A DNA stretch of 19,129 nucleotides from Saprospiraceae bacterium UBA7687 (lineage in GTDB: Bacteria; Bacteroidota; Bacteroidia; Chitinophagales; Saprospiraceae), in assembly GCA_002482845.1 (NCBI GenBank), contig DLGT01000099.1, forward strand, positions 1 to 19,129, given 5' to 3'. The position numbers and the translations under genes were made by a program. Shown piece by piece: positions 1 through 6,703 of this stretch (positions within the stretch are counted from its first letter, which is position 1; each line of letters starts with the position of its first letter). The notes beneath the pieces are model-generated. The model did not search any database, was not told the origin of the DNA, and was given only the letters and a program-made list of their open reading frames with translations.

Positions 1-425
1 GAGATGATGTATTATTCACCATGATCGTTAAAGCTAACAAAGCTGGAAACGTAAGTGACGTGATGACATTAAATTCAGATGTAACTGCAACAGAATCATA
101 TGTTGGTGCTGAATTGACAGTTGGAAAAGTAAGCTTGAACGTAAGAACGGCAGACTTAGCAGAAGCTATTGAATTGTTCCAAAACGAGCCTAACCCATTC
201 AAAGGTCAAACAACAGTAAGCTTCCATATGCCAAGTGCCGCGAAAGCAAGCTTGAGTGTATACGATGTAACTGGTAAATTAGTGACAGTAAGAAACATCG
301 ATGCAGTGAAAGGTTACAATAGTGAAATATTCACTACTGCACAACTAGGCACTAGCGGGGTTCTTTACTACACATTAGTAAGCGGTGACTTCACAGCTAC
401 TAAGAAAATGATCATCGTGGAGTAA
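1..425 (+). CDS. C-terminal end of a T9SS-secreted protein (type A sorting domain), 5' truncated
   Basis: The reading frame is open to the left edge (codons begin at base 3), so this is the 3' part of a longer gene; the ATG at 21 is internal. The last ~80 residues form a type A C-terminal sorting domain: an NEPNPF motif, then a beta-rich stretch with the VYDVTGKLV signature and a final TKKMIIVE. Such domains direct outer-membrane export by the type IX secretion system and are removed or anchored at the cell surface. The ~50 residues before it (FTMIVKANKAG..., then LNSDVTATESYVG) resemble the end of a cohesin-like beta-sandwich domain often found before such tails; that part is inference. Base use looks GC-richer than the surrounding genes. 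The gene ends 30 bases before a strong terminator. The main function lies outside the window. Confidence 0.9.
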   Translation, partial: DDVLFTMIVKANKAGNVSDVMTLNSDVTATESYVGAELTVGKVSLNVRTADLAEAIELFQNEPNPFKGQTTVSFHMPSAAKASLSVYDVTGKLVTVRNIDAVKGYNSEIFTTAQLGTSGVLYYTLVSGDFTATKKMIIVE

Positions 426-455
426 GATCTAGCATTTAGATCAAGCTTATAAAAT

Positions 456-497
456 AAAAGAGCCCAACAGTCATGGTGATTGTTGGGCTCTTTTTTT
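456..497 (+). terminator. Rho-independent terminator of the T9SS cargo gene
   Basis: A near-perfect hairpin has arms 456-470 and 480-494 around a 9-base loop. Its core AGAGCCCAACA pairs with TGTTGGGCTCT and is followed by a run of seven T (491-497). The A-run on the left arm makes it potentially usable in both directions. It lies 30 bases after the stop of the upstream gene. Confidence 0.93.
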
Positions 498-825
498 ATT
501 ATAAATTAATTTTATAACTTTATTCAATTTATCAAAACAGATACATAGTGTATAAATATATAACACATATTTGTTGATCTATTAGACTGTAATGGGTAAT
601 AATTTGAAATTTAAACTCATTCCTTTTATAAAAATTAATCTAACCTTTAATTATAAAAAATTAAGATAACTTTTTTAAAAGCGTAAAAATTGGTTTTAAT
701 TAAGAAGTAAATTCTTCATTATAAAATAGATATAATCGTTAATATTGATAGCACATTTTCAAATATTAAACATTTAAACAACATACAAACAAACTTGAAT
801 CAACTTAATACTTACCAGAATTTAA
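498..825. other. AT-rich intergenic gap, no gene seen
   Basis: This stretch lies between two convergent genes (ends at 425 and 826). It is very AT-rich, with many stop codons in all frames, and I found no tRNA, clear hairpin, palindromic repeat or convincing small ORF. No obvious terminator is visible for the leftward gene that ends at 826. It may be non-functional spacer. Confidence 0.6.
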
Positions 826-1176
826 TCATTTCCCTAAAATTGCGACTAATTTTTCTACAGTAGTTTTATCATTTCCAGCATAAACTTTTCCTTCAATGAT
901 GGCAGCAGGTCGTTTCAGAAAAGTATATTCGGAAAGGATTAATTTTTTGAAATCGATATCTTTCGTTGGTTTTTCATCGTCTGACATGAGTTTTAGTTTT
1001 TGGGCTCTTTTGTTGAAAAGTGCTTCATAGCTTCCCAATTGATTTTTCATCAGTTCAAGATCTTCCTTACTTATGTTTTGTTCTCTAAGATTGATGAGTG
1101 TAACTTGATCGGTCTTGAGTAACGACAATATTTTACGACAAGTATCACAAGTGGAAAGATGGTATATTTTGTTCAT
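826..1176 (-). CDS. ArsC/Spx/MgsR-family thioredoxin-fold protein
   Basis: A 116-residue protein with the size and pattern of the ArsC/Spx/YffB family. It has an N-terminal beta strand followed by a CxxC redox pair (C10 and C13 in STCDTCRK), a helical insert, and the conserved Arg-Pro pair (R89-P90 in FLKRPAAI) before the last strands. Family members are glutaredoxin-dependent arsenate reductases, transcription regulators (Spx) or uncharacterised reductases. The second Cys at +3 resembles the Spx-like and YffB-like branches; no ars genes are nearby, so arsenate reduction should not be assumed. The gene follows the Spo0M-like gene with only 3 bases between, so the two are very probably co-transcribed. 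The family call is firm; the substrate is unknown. Confidence 0.85.
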   Translation of the reverse strand: MNKIYHLSTCDTCRKILSLLKTDQVTLINLREQNISKEDLELMKNQLGSYEALFNKRAQKLKLMSDDEKPTKDIDFKKLILSEYTFLKRPAAIIEGKVYAGNDKTTVEKLVAILGK

Positions 1177-1179
1177 GGA

Positions 1180-1647
1180 TTATACGAGATTAATAGGTTT
1201 GGAATCGAAAGGGTGCAGGGTAGTACCTTTGATGTTAGCTTCTGCAATAAGTTTATAATCTGAATGGACGCCACGAGCTTTTTTTGCAAGACCAACAAGG
1301 CCACTGGCAATAAAATTGCTTTCACCCATCTTATCCATCTCAGATTTGATATAGACAAATTCTAATTCAAAAGGAATCTCTAAGATATCATTTTTGGAAA
1401 TAGTAATATTCTCTTTTTTGAGTAGTGTACCCATAATGTATTCGTTAATGAGTTTGCTTTCTCCACGACCACGAGAGTATTTCTCCACCAATTTTAGTTG
1501 GATACTTTCTATGAGATTATTGTCACTCAGGGATGTCAGTTTTACTGCGCCAGTTACGATACCTGCTTCTCTGCTTACTTTGTCAGGTACGATGAGTTCA
1601 AGTTTCACACCTTCTATACCTAATATTTTTTTTACTTTACCAAACAT
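1180..1647 (-). CDS. Spo0M-like arrestin-fold protein (sporulation-protein family)
   Basis: A 155-residue soluble protein without signal peptide. The opening MFGKVKKILGIEGVKLEL, the strand pattern with a central K-L-V-E-K-Y segment, the IPFELEFVY turn near residue 95, and a closing strand ending in HPFDSKPINLV match the arrestin-like SpoOM family. In Bacillus, Spo0M affects sporulation control and cell division. In Bacteroidota, which do not sporulate, its homologues have no established role. It is the upstream member of a two-gene unit with the ArsC-like gene (3-base gap). No clear promoter element was recognised in the short gap above it (1648-1731). The family assignment is by remembered pattern only; an unrelated beta-sandwich protein is the alternative. 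Confidence 0.6.
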   Translation of the reverse strand: MFGKVKKILGIEGVKLELIVPDKVSREAGIVTGAVKLTSLSDNNLIESIQLKLVEKYSRGRGESKLINEYIMGTLLKKENITISKNDILEIPFELEFVYIKSEMDKMGESNFIASGLVGLAKKARGVHSDYKLIAEANIKGTTLHPFDSKPINLV

Positions 1648-1731
1648 ACTTTACGTCTTTGATGCTTCATAACAGATATAGGACCTGAGAAGTTCTGCAT
1701 TTACGACCAATGAAAACATCTGACCGATCAA

Positions 1732-2241
1732 TCATAGAAATCTCTTGTGCCAACTCTCTCCAAGTGGAACAACCCACCGTTGGAGAAATTCGCCTTTTGT
1801 TTTTACTAGGTTATCAAACACAAAGGTATTTTCATTTAGTTCTCCAGCTGTGACGCTGTCTTTCAAGGCATGAAGGTTAACTGTATGAATCTTGGACACA
1901 TCTTCGCCTTCTTCATCTTCTGCTTTTTCCATATAGGCCACATCTGTTCTATTTGTGAGTGTGACACCATATTTCTGCTCTAGTGATTCAATGAAATGAA
2001 CAGATTTATCTATCGAACAACCACTTGCACCTGCATACCGTTCGTCCACAAAGATTGCAATAAATCTTTGATGAAAGACATTTCCATATGTGTACAACCG
2101 AGCATTATGACTAGTCCAACTCTCCAAAAACGCATACAAATCGTCCCTGAGACCATCCACTTGATCATCGGTCAGCAAAGTACTGCATTGGTATATCCAT
2201 ACTTTCGAGCTATTATCCAAAGCTATAAGGTCTAATATCAT
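1732..2241 (-). CDS. Conserved Bacteroidota protein of unknown function (often misnamed 'ABC transporter ATPase')
   Basis: A 169-residue cytoplasmic-looking protein. It carries the hallmarks of a small family found across Bacteroidota: SSKVWIYQ near residues 11-18, an FLESWTSHNA segment (39-48), the near-invariant SGCSIDKSVHFIE (73-85), NLVKTKGEF (144-152) and a C-terminal VVPLGESWHKRFL. Homologues are often labelled 'ABC transporter ATPase', but I see no Walker A, signature or Walker B motif, so that name is not supported. The Cys in SGCSIDK is the most striking conserved residue. The start at 2241 lies 26 bases below a promoter-like TACCTTTA (2268-2275, one mismatch from TAnnTTTG). The gene is divergent from the lipoprotein gene at 2383. 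Its function is unknown. Confidence 0.8.
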   Translation of the reverse strand: MILDLIALDNSSKVWIYQCSTLLTDDQVDGLRDDLYAFLESWTSHNARLYTYGNVFHQRFIAIFVDERYAGASGCSIDKSVHFIESLEQKYGVTLTNRTDVAYMEKAEDEEGEDVSKIHTVNLHALKDSVTAGELNENTFVFDNLVKTKGEFLQRWVVPLGESWHKRFL

Positions 2242-2347
2242 GTTTGATCTATATTTTGAATGAATGGTAAAGGTAACTAGATTACTGAAATTTCAGGAAA
2301 ATAATTAGTGAATTTGACGTTAAGTAGTGTCAAAAATTTAATATTAC

Positions 2348-2355
2348 TATCTTTG
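2348..2355 (+). promoter_or_regulatory. Bacteroidota-type -7 promoter element (TATCTTTG)
   Basis: TATCTTTG followed by CA is an exact match to the phylum's TAnnTTTG -7 element, 27 bases upstream of the lipoprotein start. No TTTG lies at the usual 19-21 base spacing; the nearest (2313-2316) is 31 bases away, so only half of the promoter is clear. Confidence 0.55.
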
Positions 2356-2382
2356 CAACCTGTAAAATAAAATAAAGTTGTC

Positions 2383-2949
2383 ATGAGCAAAATATCAAAT
2401 TGGAGTAATAGAATTGGCATCTTTATAGGTTTAACCTTCTTTGTTATATCGTGTAAAGACACCAAATCCACAGAAAGCGCCACCTTGCCCCAAACAACAG
2501 ATACCACAACTGTTGTAAATGACAATCCTGCTGTTGACATATCCTTTTTTCAGAAAGAAGGAGACCATATCGTCCTTCCTTGGAAATACTTAATGAATGT
2601 GACATTCGAAGATATGTACAAAGAAGATTTGGGGATGGAAGTCCAACTACCTGTGTTTAATGACACGCTTAAAGTGCTTGATGGCAAAGATGTTGTCGTA
2701 GAAGGTTTTTACATTCCTGTGGACGAAACAGGTGATGATAAGATCGTAATTTTGTCAGCTTTCCCTTTTGCTCAATGTTTTTTCTGTGGTAAAGCAGGTG
2801 TGGAATCTATCATTGACATTTTATCTCCTAAAAAACTTCCAACCTTAAAACTAGACGCCAAGATTAAGTTCAAAGGACGTCTCAAACTCAATAGAGATAA
2901 TTTTGATTACTTGATATATGTATTAGAAGAAGCAGAATTGGTGCAGTAG
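2383..2949 (+). CDS. Lipoprotein with CxxC motif, DUF3299-like
   Basis: A 188-residue protein with a lipoprotein signal: a hydrophobic segment (residues ~11-22) ends in a lipobox-like VISC with the lipid-accepting Cys at 24. A Thr/Ser-rich linker (to ~50) follows, then a beta-rich globular domain. The most telling segment is ILSAFPFAQCFFCGKAG (123-139), with C132 and C135. This arrangement, with KDVVVEGFYIPV before it and KIKFKGRLKLN after it, resembles the DUF3299 group of periplasmic proteins. The Cys pair could bind a metal or be redox-active, which is inference. The gene has its own promoter-like element and converges on rmuC (25-base gap). It is predicted to be anchored in the outer or inner membrane facing the periplasm. 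Role unknown. Confidence 0.75.
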   Translation: MSKISNWSNRIGIFIGLTFFVISCKDTKSTESATLPQTTDTTTVVNDNPAVDISFFQKEGDHIVLPWKYLMNVTFEDMYKEDLGMEVQLPVFNDTLKVLDGKDVVVEGFYIPVDETGDDKIVILSAFPFAQCFFCGKAGVESIIDILSPKKLPTLKLDAKIKFKGRLKLNRDNFDYLIYVLEEAELVQ

Positions 2950-2974
2950 ATGCATCACCAATAGCTAGAGTATT

Positions 2975-4267
2975 TTAGGCCCCATCTTCACTTCCTTTTG
3001 GTAAAAACTTATTAGTTTTTGCACCAAGCGATTTTATATATTCTGCGCGATTTACCAGATTTCCAGTGCCAGTGGTTAACTTTTTCATAGAGTCATGATA
3101 TGTGTTTTGGGCAGTATTCAACTGTTTACCGAGTTTATCCATATCTTCCGCAAATCCTACAAACTTATCATACATCTTGCCAGCTTCTTCGGCAATTTCC
3201 ATGGCATATCTATTTTGTTTGTCATTACGCCACATACTTTCCACTGTCTTCAGTGTGGCAAGTAGGGTAGACGATGTCACGATTACAATATTCCTATCAA
3301 ATGCAAAAGTGTAAAGATTCGGGTCGAGTTGCAGTGCAGCACTAAAAGCCGTATCTATCGGGATAAACATTAATACAAAATCAGGGCTTTCTACCTTGTA
3401 AAGATCGTGGTAGTTTTTCTGTGATAAAGTATTTATATGATTTGTAATGGCCAATACATGAGCTCGATGAGCTATTTTTTGTGTGTCGTCATCATCAGCA
3501 TTGATCATATTTTCATATGCTACTAGCGAAACTTTGGAGTCGATGATGAGCTTCTTTGCATCGGGCAAATGTATCACTACATCAGGTTTGTAAAGTTGTC
3601 CTTGTTCATTTCTTTCTGAAACTTGCACGAAATATTCTCTATTTTTTACCAAACCAGATTTGTCCAGAATAGACTCTAAGATAAGTTCGCCCCAGTTACC
3701 TTGTTTTTTATAATCACCTTTGAGTGCACGCGCAAGATTATTTGCATCTTTGGAGACTTGATCACTTTTTTCATACAAAAATTTCATTTGTTCTTTGAGC
3801 GATTCATGCCTTTGTACAGTTTCCAGATTTGTTTTTTCTATTTTGTCTTCAAATGTTTTAATCCTTTCTTTCAATGGTTCCAATACTTCTTTCATGCCAA
3901 GTTTTTGTTTTTCATCCATCTCAGCCGATTGTTTGGATAAAATACGGTGGGCAATATTCTCAAATAGATGCAGTTTTTTGTCCGCATCTGCGACTTCAGA
4001 TTGATACCGTTGAAGTAGATTTTGATAATCAGATGTAGCTGATGCAAGTGCAATTTCGGTAGCTTTTAGTTGATTGGTACTTTGCTGAAAGTCGTTCTTT
4101 AATAGTGTCGTCTGACTATTTAGTAAGATAATTTGCTCCATTTGTGAAGCGGTTTTATGATTTAGTACTTTGACCTTACTATCAAAAACTACATAAAATA
4201 CCAATGCTGTAATCAACATCGCAGACAAAACACAAATTACGGCAGTAGTCGTGGTAATCGTAACCAT
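2975..4267 (-). CDS. rmuC: RmuC-family DNA recombination protein
   Basis: A 430-residue protein with the full RmuC layout. An N-terminal membrane anchor (residues ~9-28) is followed by a long charged coiled coil (~35-180), then the nuclease-like RmuC domain. Family hallmarks are QGNWGE (189-194), KPDVVIHLPDAKKLIIDSK (227-245), SPDFVLMFIP (294-303) and the helical closing segment with VNRAEYIKSLGA (405-415). RmuC limits inversions at short inverted repeats in E. coli; its domain belongs to the PD-(D/E)XK-like nuclease superfamily. The gene follows the nucleoside phosphorylase by 40 bases on the same strand with no terminator seen, so it may share the promoter at 5233-5240. The start at 4267 places the membrane segment at the N-terminus as expected. 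Confidence 0.93.
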   Translation of the reverse strand: MVTITTTTAVICVLSAMLITALVFYVVFDSKVKVLNHKTASQMEQIILLNSQTTLLKNDFQQSTNQLKATEIALASATSDYQNLLQRYQSEVADADKKLHLFENIAHRILSKQSAEMDEKQKLGMKEVLEPLKERIKTFEDKIEKTNLETVQRHESLKEQMKFLYEKSDQVSKDANNLARALKGDYKKQGNWGELILESILDKSGLVKNREYFVQVSERNEQGQLYKPDVVIHLPDAKKLIIDSKVSLVAYENMINADDDDTQKIAHRAHVLAITNHINTLSQKNYHDLYKVESPDFVLMFIPIDTAFSAALQLDPNLYTFAFDRNIVIVTSSTLLATLKTVESMWRNDKQNRYAMEIAEEAGKMYDKFVGFAEDMDKLGKQLNTAQNTYHDSMKKLTTGTGNLVNRAEYIKSLGAKTNKFLPKGSEDGA

Positions 4268-4307
4268 AAATGATTATTTTGGGTATAGAATAATAACAAA
4301 CAATACA

Positions 4308-5174
4308 TCAAGCAGTAATCACTTCAAGCGACTTCTGTATGAGCGTGTCAATGGTTTTCTGACTATCTTGGCTGAAATGACCAGTCACCCTATTAGCTAC
4401 GATAGCATTAAGAGAGATGGCACGATGTCCTAATTTCTGTGCAAGTCCATAGATGCCAGAGGTCTCCATCTCAAAATTGGTGGTAGCAATATCTTGATAT
4501 CTTATATTTTTAAGTGTATCAAGATAGTGGGTTGCACGTGGCTTTAACCTTAATTCACGGCCTTGTGGCGCATAAAATCCCGCTGCTGTCACAGTAATAC
4601 CAGGAATACAAAAGCTTTTAAATCTTTCCAATAACTTAGGATTTCCTGAAGATAGATAGGGTTTCACACCAGGCAAAGTATCGAAGAGTAGGGCAGAAGC
4701 TTGGTTCCGAATATCAACTTCTGCATCTGATGCATCTTCTTCATAAAAGTGCATCAATCCATCCAAACCCACACCATAAGCAGACATCACATAACTATCT
4801 ACTGGAATCTCTTCTCGCATAGACCCCGAAGTTCCGATTCTAAAAATATCTATGGAAGAAATTGTATCTTTGATCTCTCTTCTACCTAGATCAATATTAA
4901 AAAGCGCATCTAGTTCATTCAAAACGATATCTATATTGTCAGTTCCGATGCCTGTAGAAATAACTGTCAGATCGACACCATTACATCGTCCTGTTGTAGT
5001 TTTAAATTCTCTTTTTTGGGTAGTAAAAGTTACAGTATCAAAATATTTGGTCACTTCACCCACTCTATCCGGATCACCTACCGTAATGATTTTGGAAGCT
5101 ACATGTTCAGGTCTAATATTTAGGTGATAGACACTACCATCAGGATTGAGAATGAGTTCAGAATGTTTTATCAT
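4308..5174 (-). CDS. Nucleoside phosphorylase (uridine phosphorylase-like)
   Basis: A 288-residue member of the PNP/UDP phosphorylase family (phosphorolysis of a nucleoside to base and ribose-1-phosphate, in the cytoplasm). Visible family motifs are the phosphate-loop VGDPDRV (32-38), STGIGTDN (73-80), FRIGTSGS (111-118), the base-site segment TAAGFYAPQGR (196-206) and NFEMETSG (233-240), whose Met-Glu pair contacts the ribose. The general order best fits uridine phosphorylase, but specificity for uridine versus other nucleosides cannot be settled here. It is slightly longer than the E. coli enzyme (253 residues). It is probably transcribed from the TATCTTTG element at 5233-5240 and may be co-transcribed with rmuC. 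Confidence 0.9.
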   Translation of the reverse strand: MIKHSELILNPDGSVYHLNIRPEHVASKIITVGDPDRVGEVTKYFDTVTFTTQKREFKTTTGRCNGVDLTVISTGIGTDNIDIVLNELDALFNIDLGRREIKDTISSIDIFRIGTSGSMREEIPVDSYVMSAYGVGLDGLMHFYEEDASDAEVDIRNQASALLFDTLPGVKPYLSSGNPKLLERFKSFCIPGITVTAAGFYAPQGRELRLKPRATHYLDTLKNIRYQDIATTNFEMETSGIYGLAQKLGHRAISLNAIVANRVTGHFSQDSQKTIDTLIQKSLEVITA

Positions 5175-5232
5175 GGTATTTTTATTTAGGTATCTATGAT
5201 TAGGTAAATGACAGAGAGATTATTACATAATG

Positions 5233-5240
5233 CAAAGATA
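5233..5240 (-). promoter_or_regulatory. Bacteroidota-type -7 promoter element for the phosphorylase gene
   Basis: On the minus strand this reads TATCTTTG followed by CA, an exact TAnnTTTG match, 58 bases upstream of the start codon at 5174. A TTTTA sequence sits about 21 bases further upstream, a weak match to the -33 TTTG. The same TATCTTTGCA string occurs at the tRNA-Arg promoter. Confidence 0.6.
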
Positions 5241-5300
5241 TAAAATAATTTATAGATGATTTAAAATATTAATATGAAAGTGATGTGAATTGTAATCAAA

Positions 5301-5366
5301 GTCCCGCTAGAGACAATATATAGGTAGAATTTAGTAATATTACAAAGACATTGTGCCTTTAGGTAC
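5301..5366. repeat. Two REP-like short palindromes
   Basis: GTCCCGCTAGAGAC (5301-5314) and GTGCCTTTAGGTAC (5353-5366) share one plan: a 5-base GTSCC arm, a 4-base loop ending in TA and an imperfect complementary GRGAC/GGTAC arm, starting 52 bases apart. They lie in a non-coding gap between the promoter of one gene and the 3' end of another. Further right (5407-5421) a short AGCGAAAATT/AGCGTAAAAA direct repeat follows. The look is that of degenerate REP-type intergenic repeats; I cannot count copies elsewhere in the genome. Confidence 0.5.
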
Positions 5367-5467
5367 GAAATGTTTAAACAGCACAATTTTAATAATTAGT
5401 GAAATCAGCGAAAATTAGCGTAAAAATCTGAATTAATACAAAAAAACCAAGCAATTGACCAATAGTC

Positions 5468-6670
5468 CTAAATCCCCATCTCGACCTGAAATCTTACATA
5501 CACATTTTCATCGCTTTCCGCATTTTGATAATCCAATTGATCAAGACTTGCTTCTAGTTGAACTTTAAATGCATGTTCCCAGAAATACTTGGTAAGTCCT
5601 ATGGAATATTGTTTTTGCTCAGGTGAGACCAAAGCAATCTTTGCATCGGGATGGATAACTGAATATCGACCGATTAGCTCAAAATTATTTTTAAATAGAT
5701 AACTAGTTTGGAAATCCAAGCCATGACCTATATAAACTCGACTGATCTCTCCATCTTCATTCATTGTAATAGGGTCAGAAGTGTTTCTGTTCATATAACT
5801 TGCCATAATGCTGTATCCTTGGTACTTAAGGATGGCATCTGCAAATATGGACTGAAGATTCCTAGATTCATATAGTTCACTACCCAACACGCCTGCTTGC
5901 CTTTTTGCTTTGTGGTTGTAGTGATAAGCTGCTGAAATCATTAATTTTGGCGTTGGTTCACGGAATTGGTCTCCTTCAAAATAAGCACCATCTTTACCGA
6001 ATTTTCCCAAAGGAAGTATCTCTAACTTACTAGTATATGCTAGTCCATTATCTGGTGATTTTGTATAATTTCTACCATCGCCCGTAGAGATAGCTGACTT
6101 TAGATTCCAAGAAAATTGGTCTTTTTTGTCATTGAAATGATTGATGAAAAAACCGAAATCTCTATCTATATTGAATCTTGCATTATTAATTGATCTATCC
6201 GTTAGTTGTAAGGCACCACTTGAATTGACCCTTTGTCTATTCCCGGGTAATTTAGTTTGGCCAAAACCAAAATTCCAATGCTTAGATGCATTATAATACA
6301 CAATAGCATCTCTTATGATATTCAAATTTTCTCCATAAGTAATTTCGCCAACATCACCTGGCGCAAAGGATAATTGAAGTACGTACAAGAACTTAGGATT
6401 GCCTACAAATCCATCAAACCTAAGTCGCAATCTTCTGACTTGGCCATCAAAGGCAGCCTCATCATCTTGGTTTTTGAAATATGAAAATCTACTTTGAATT
6501 CTAAATCTGATATTAAATTGGAATAAACTATCTGGAGATGTTATCCCTACACCTTTACCAAAATTATAATAAGGTAGGTTGGATACATCTATCATGTTTC
6601 CTTTCTGACCAACTAAATTAGAGAGACAGATCACAAATAAGAAAATGCTATAAATAAATTTATTTTTCAT
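5468..6670 (-). CDS. OprO/OprP-type outer-membrane porin
   Basis: A 400-residue protein with a signal peptide (residues 1-~21, ending NLVG before Gln) and a beta-barrel pattern of alternating hydrophobic strands to a C-terminal aromatic-rich end (YVRFQVEMGI). Family signs of the phosphate-selective porin O/P group are FDGQVRRLRLRFDGFVG (74-90), the FGFGQTKLPGNRQRVNSSG region (~133-151) followed by LTDRSINNARFNIDRDFGFF, and strands with TSYLFKNNFELIGRYS. Members form outer-membrane channels for anions or other small solutes. Phosphate selectivity is known for the Pseudomonas proteins but cannot be inferred here, as no pho-type neighbours are present. It follows the DUF4289-type porin by 33 bases on the same strand, so both may be in one transcript. 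Confidence 0.85.
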   Translation of the reverse strand: MKNKFIYSIFLFVICLSNLVGQKGNMIDVSNLPYYNFGKGVGITSPDSLFQFNIRFRIQSRFSYFKNQDDEAAFDGQVRRLRLRFDGFVGNPKFLYVLQLSFAPGDVGEITYGENLNIIRDAIVYYNASKHWNFGFGQTKLPGNRQRVNSSGALQLTDRSINNARFNIDRDFGFFINHFNDKKDQFSWNLKSAISTGDGRNYTKSPDNGLAYTSKLEILPLGKFGKDGAYFEGDQFREPTPKLMISAAYHYNHKAKRQAGVLGSELYESRNLQSIFADAILKYQGYSIMASYMNRNTSDPITMNEDGEISRVYIGHGLDFQTSYLFKNNFELIGRYSVIHPDAKIALVSPEQKQYSIGLTKYFWEHAFKVQLEASLDQLDYQNAESDENVYVRFQVEMGI

Positions 6671-6703
6671 TTGGTTGGTTTTGAGTTTGATAATTAAAAT
6701 AGG

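Noticed and set aside
826..1176. Arsenate-resistance gene arsC
   Set aside because: The fold matches, but no arsenical transporter or ArsR gene is nearby and the CxxC arrangement is closer to Spx/YffB-like members, so a specific arsenate reductase call is not justified.
1173..1358. 61-residue minus-strand ORF
   Set aside because: It lies in another frame inside the Spo0M-like gene and has no family pattern.
4535..4540. CACGTG core as a possible parS site
   Set aside because: The flanks do not form the 16-base TGTTTCACGTGAAACA-like palindrome, and it lies inside the phosphorylase gene. The other CACGTG (7663-7668) also lacks the arms. No parS was found near parAB.
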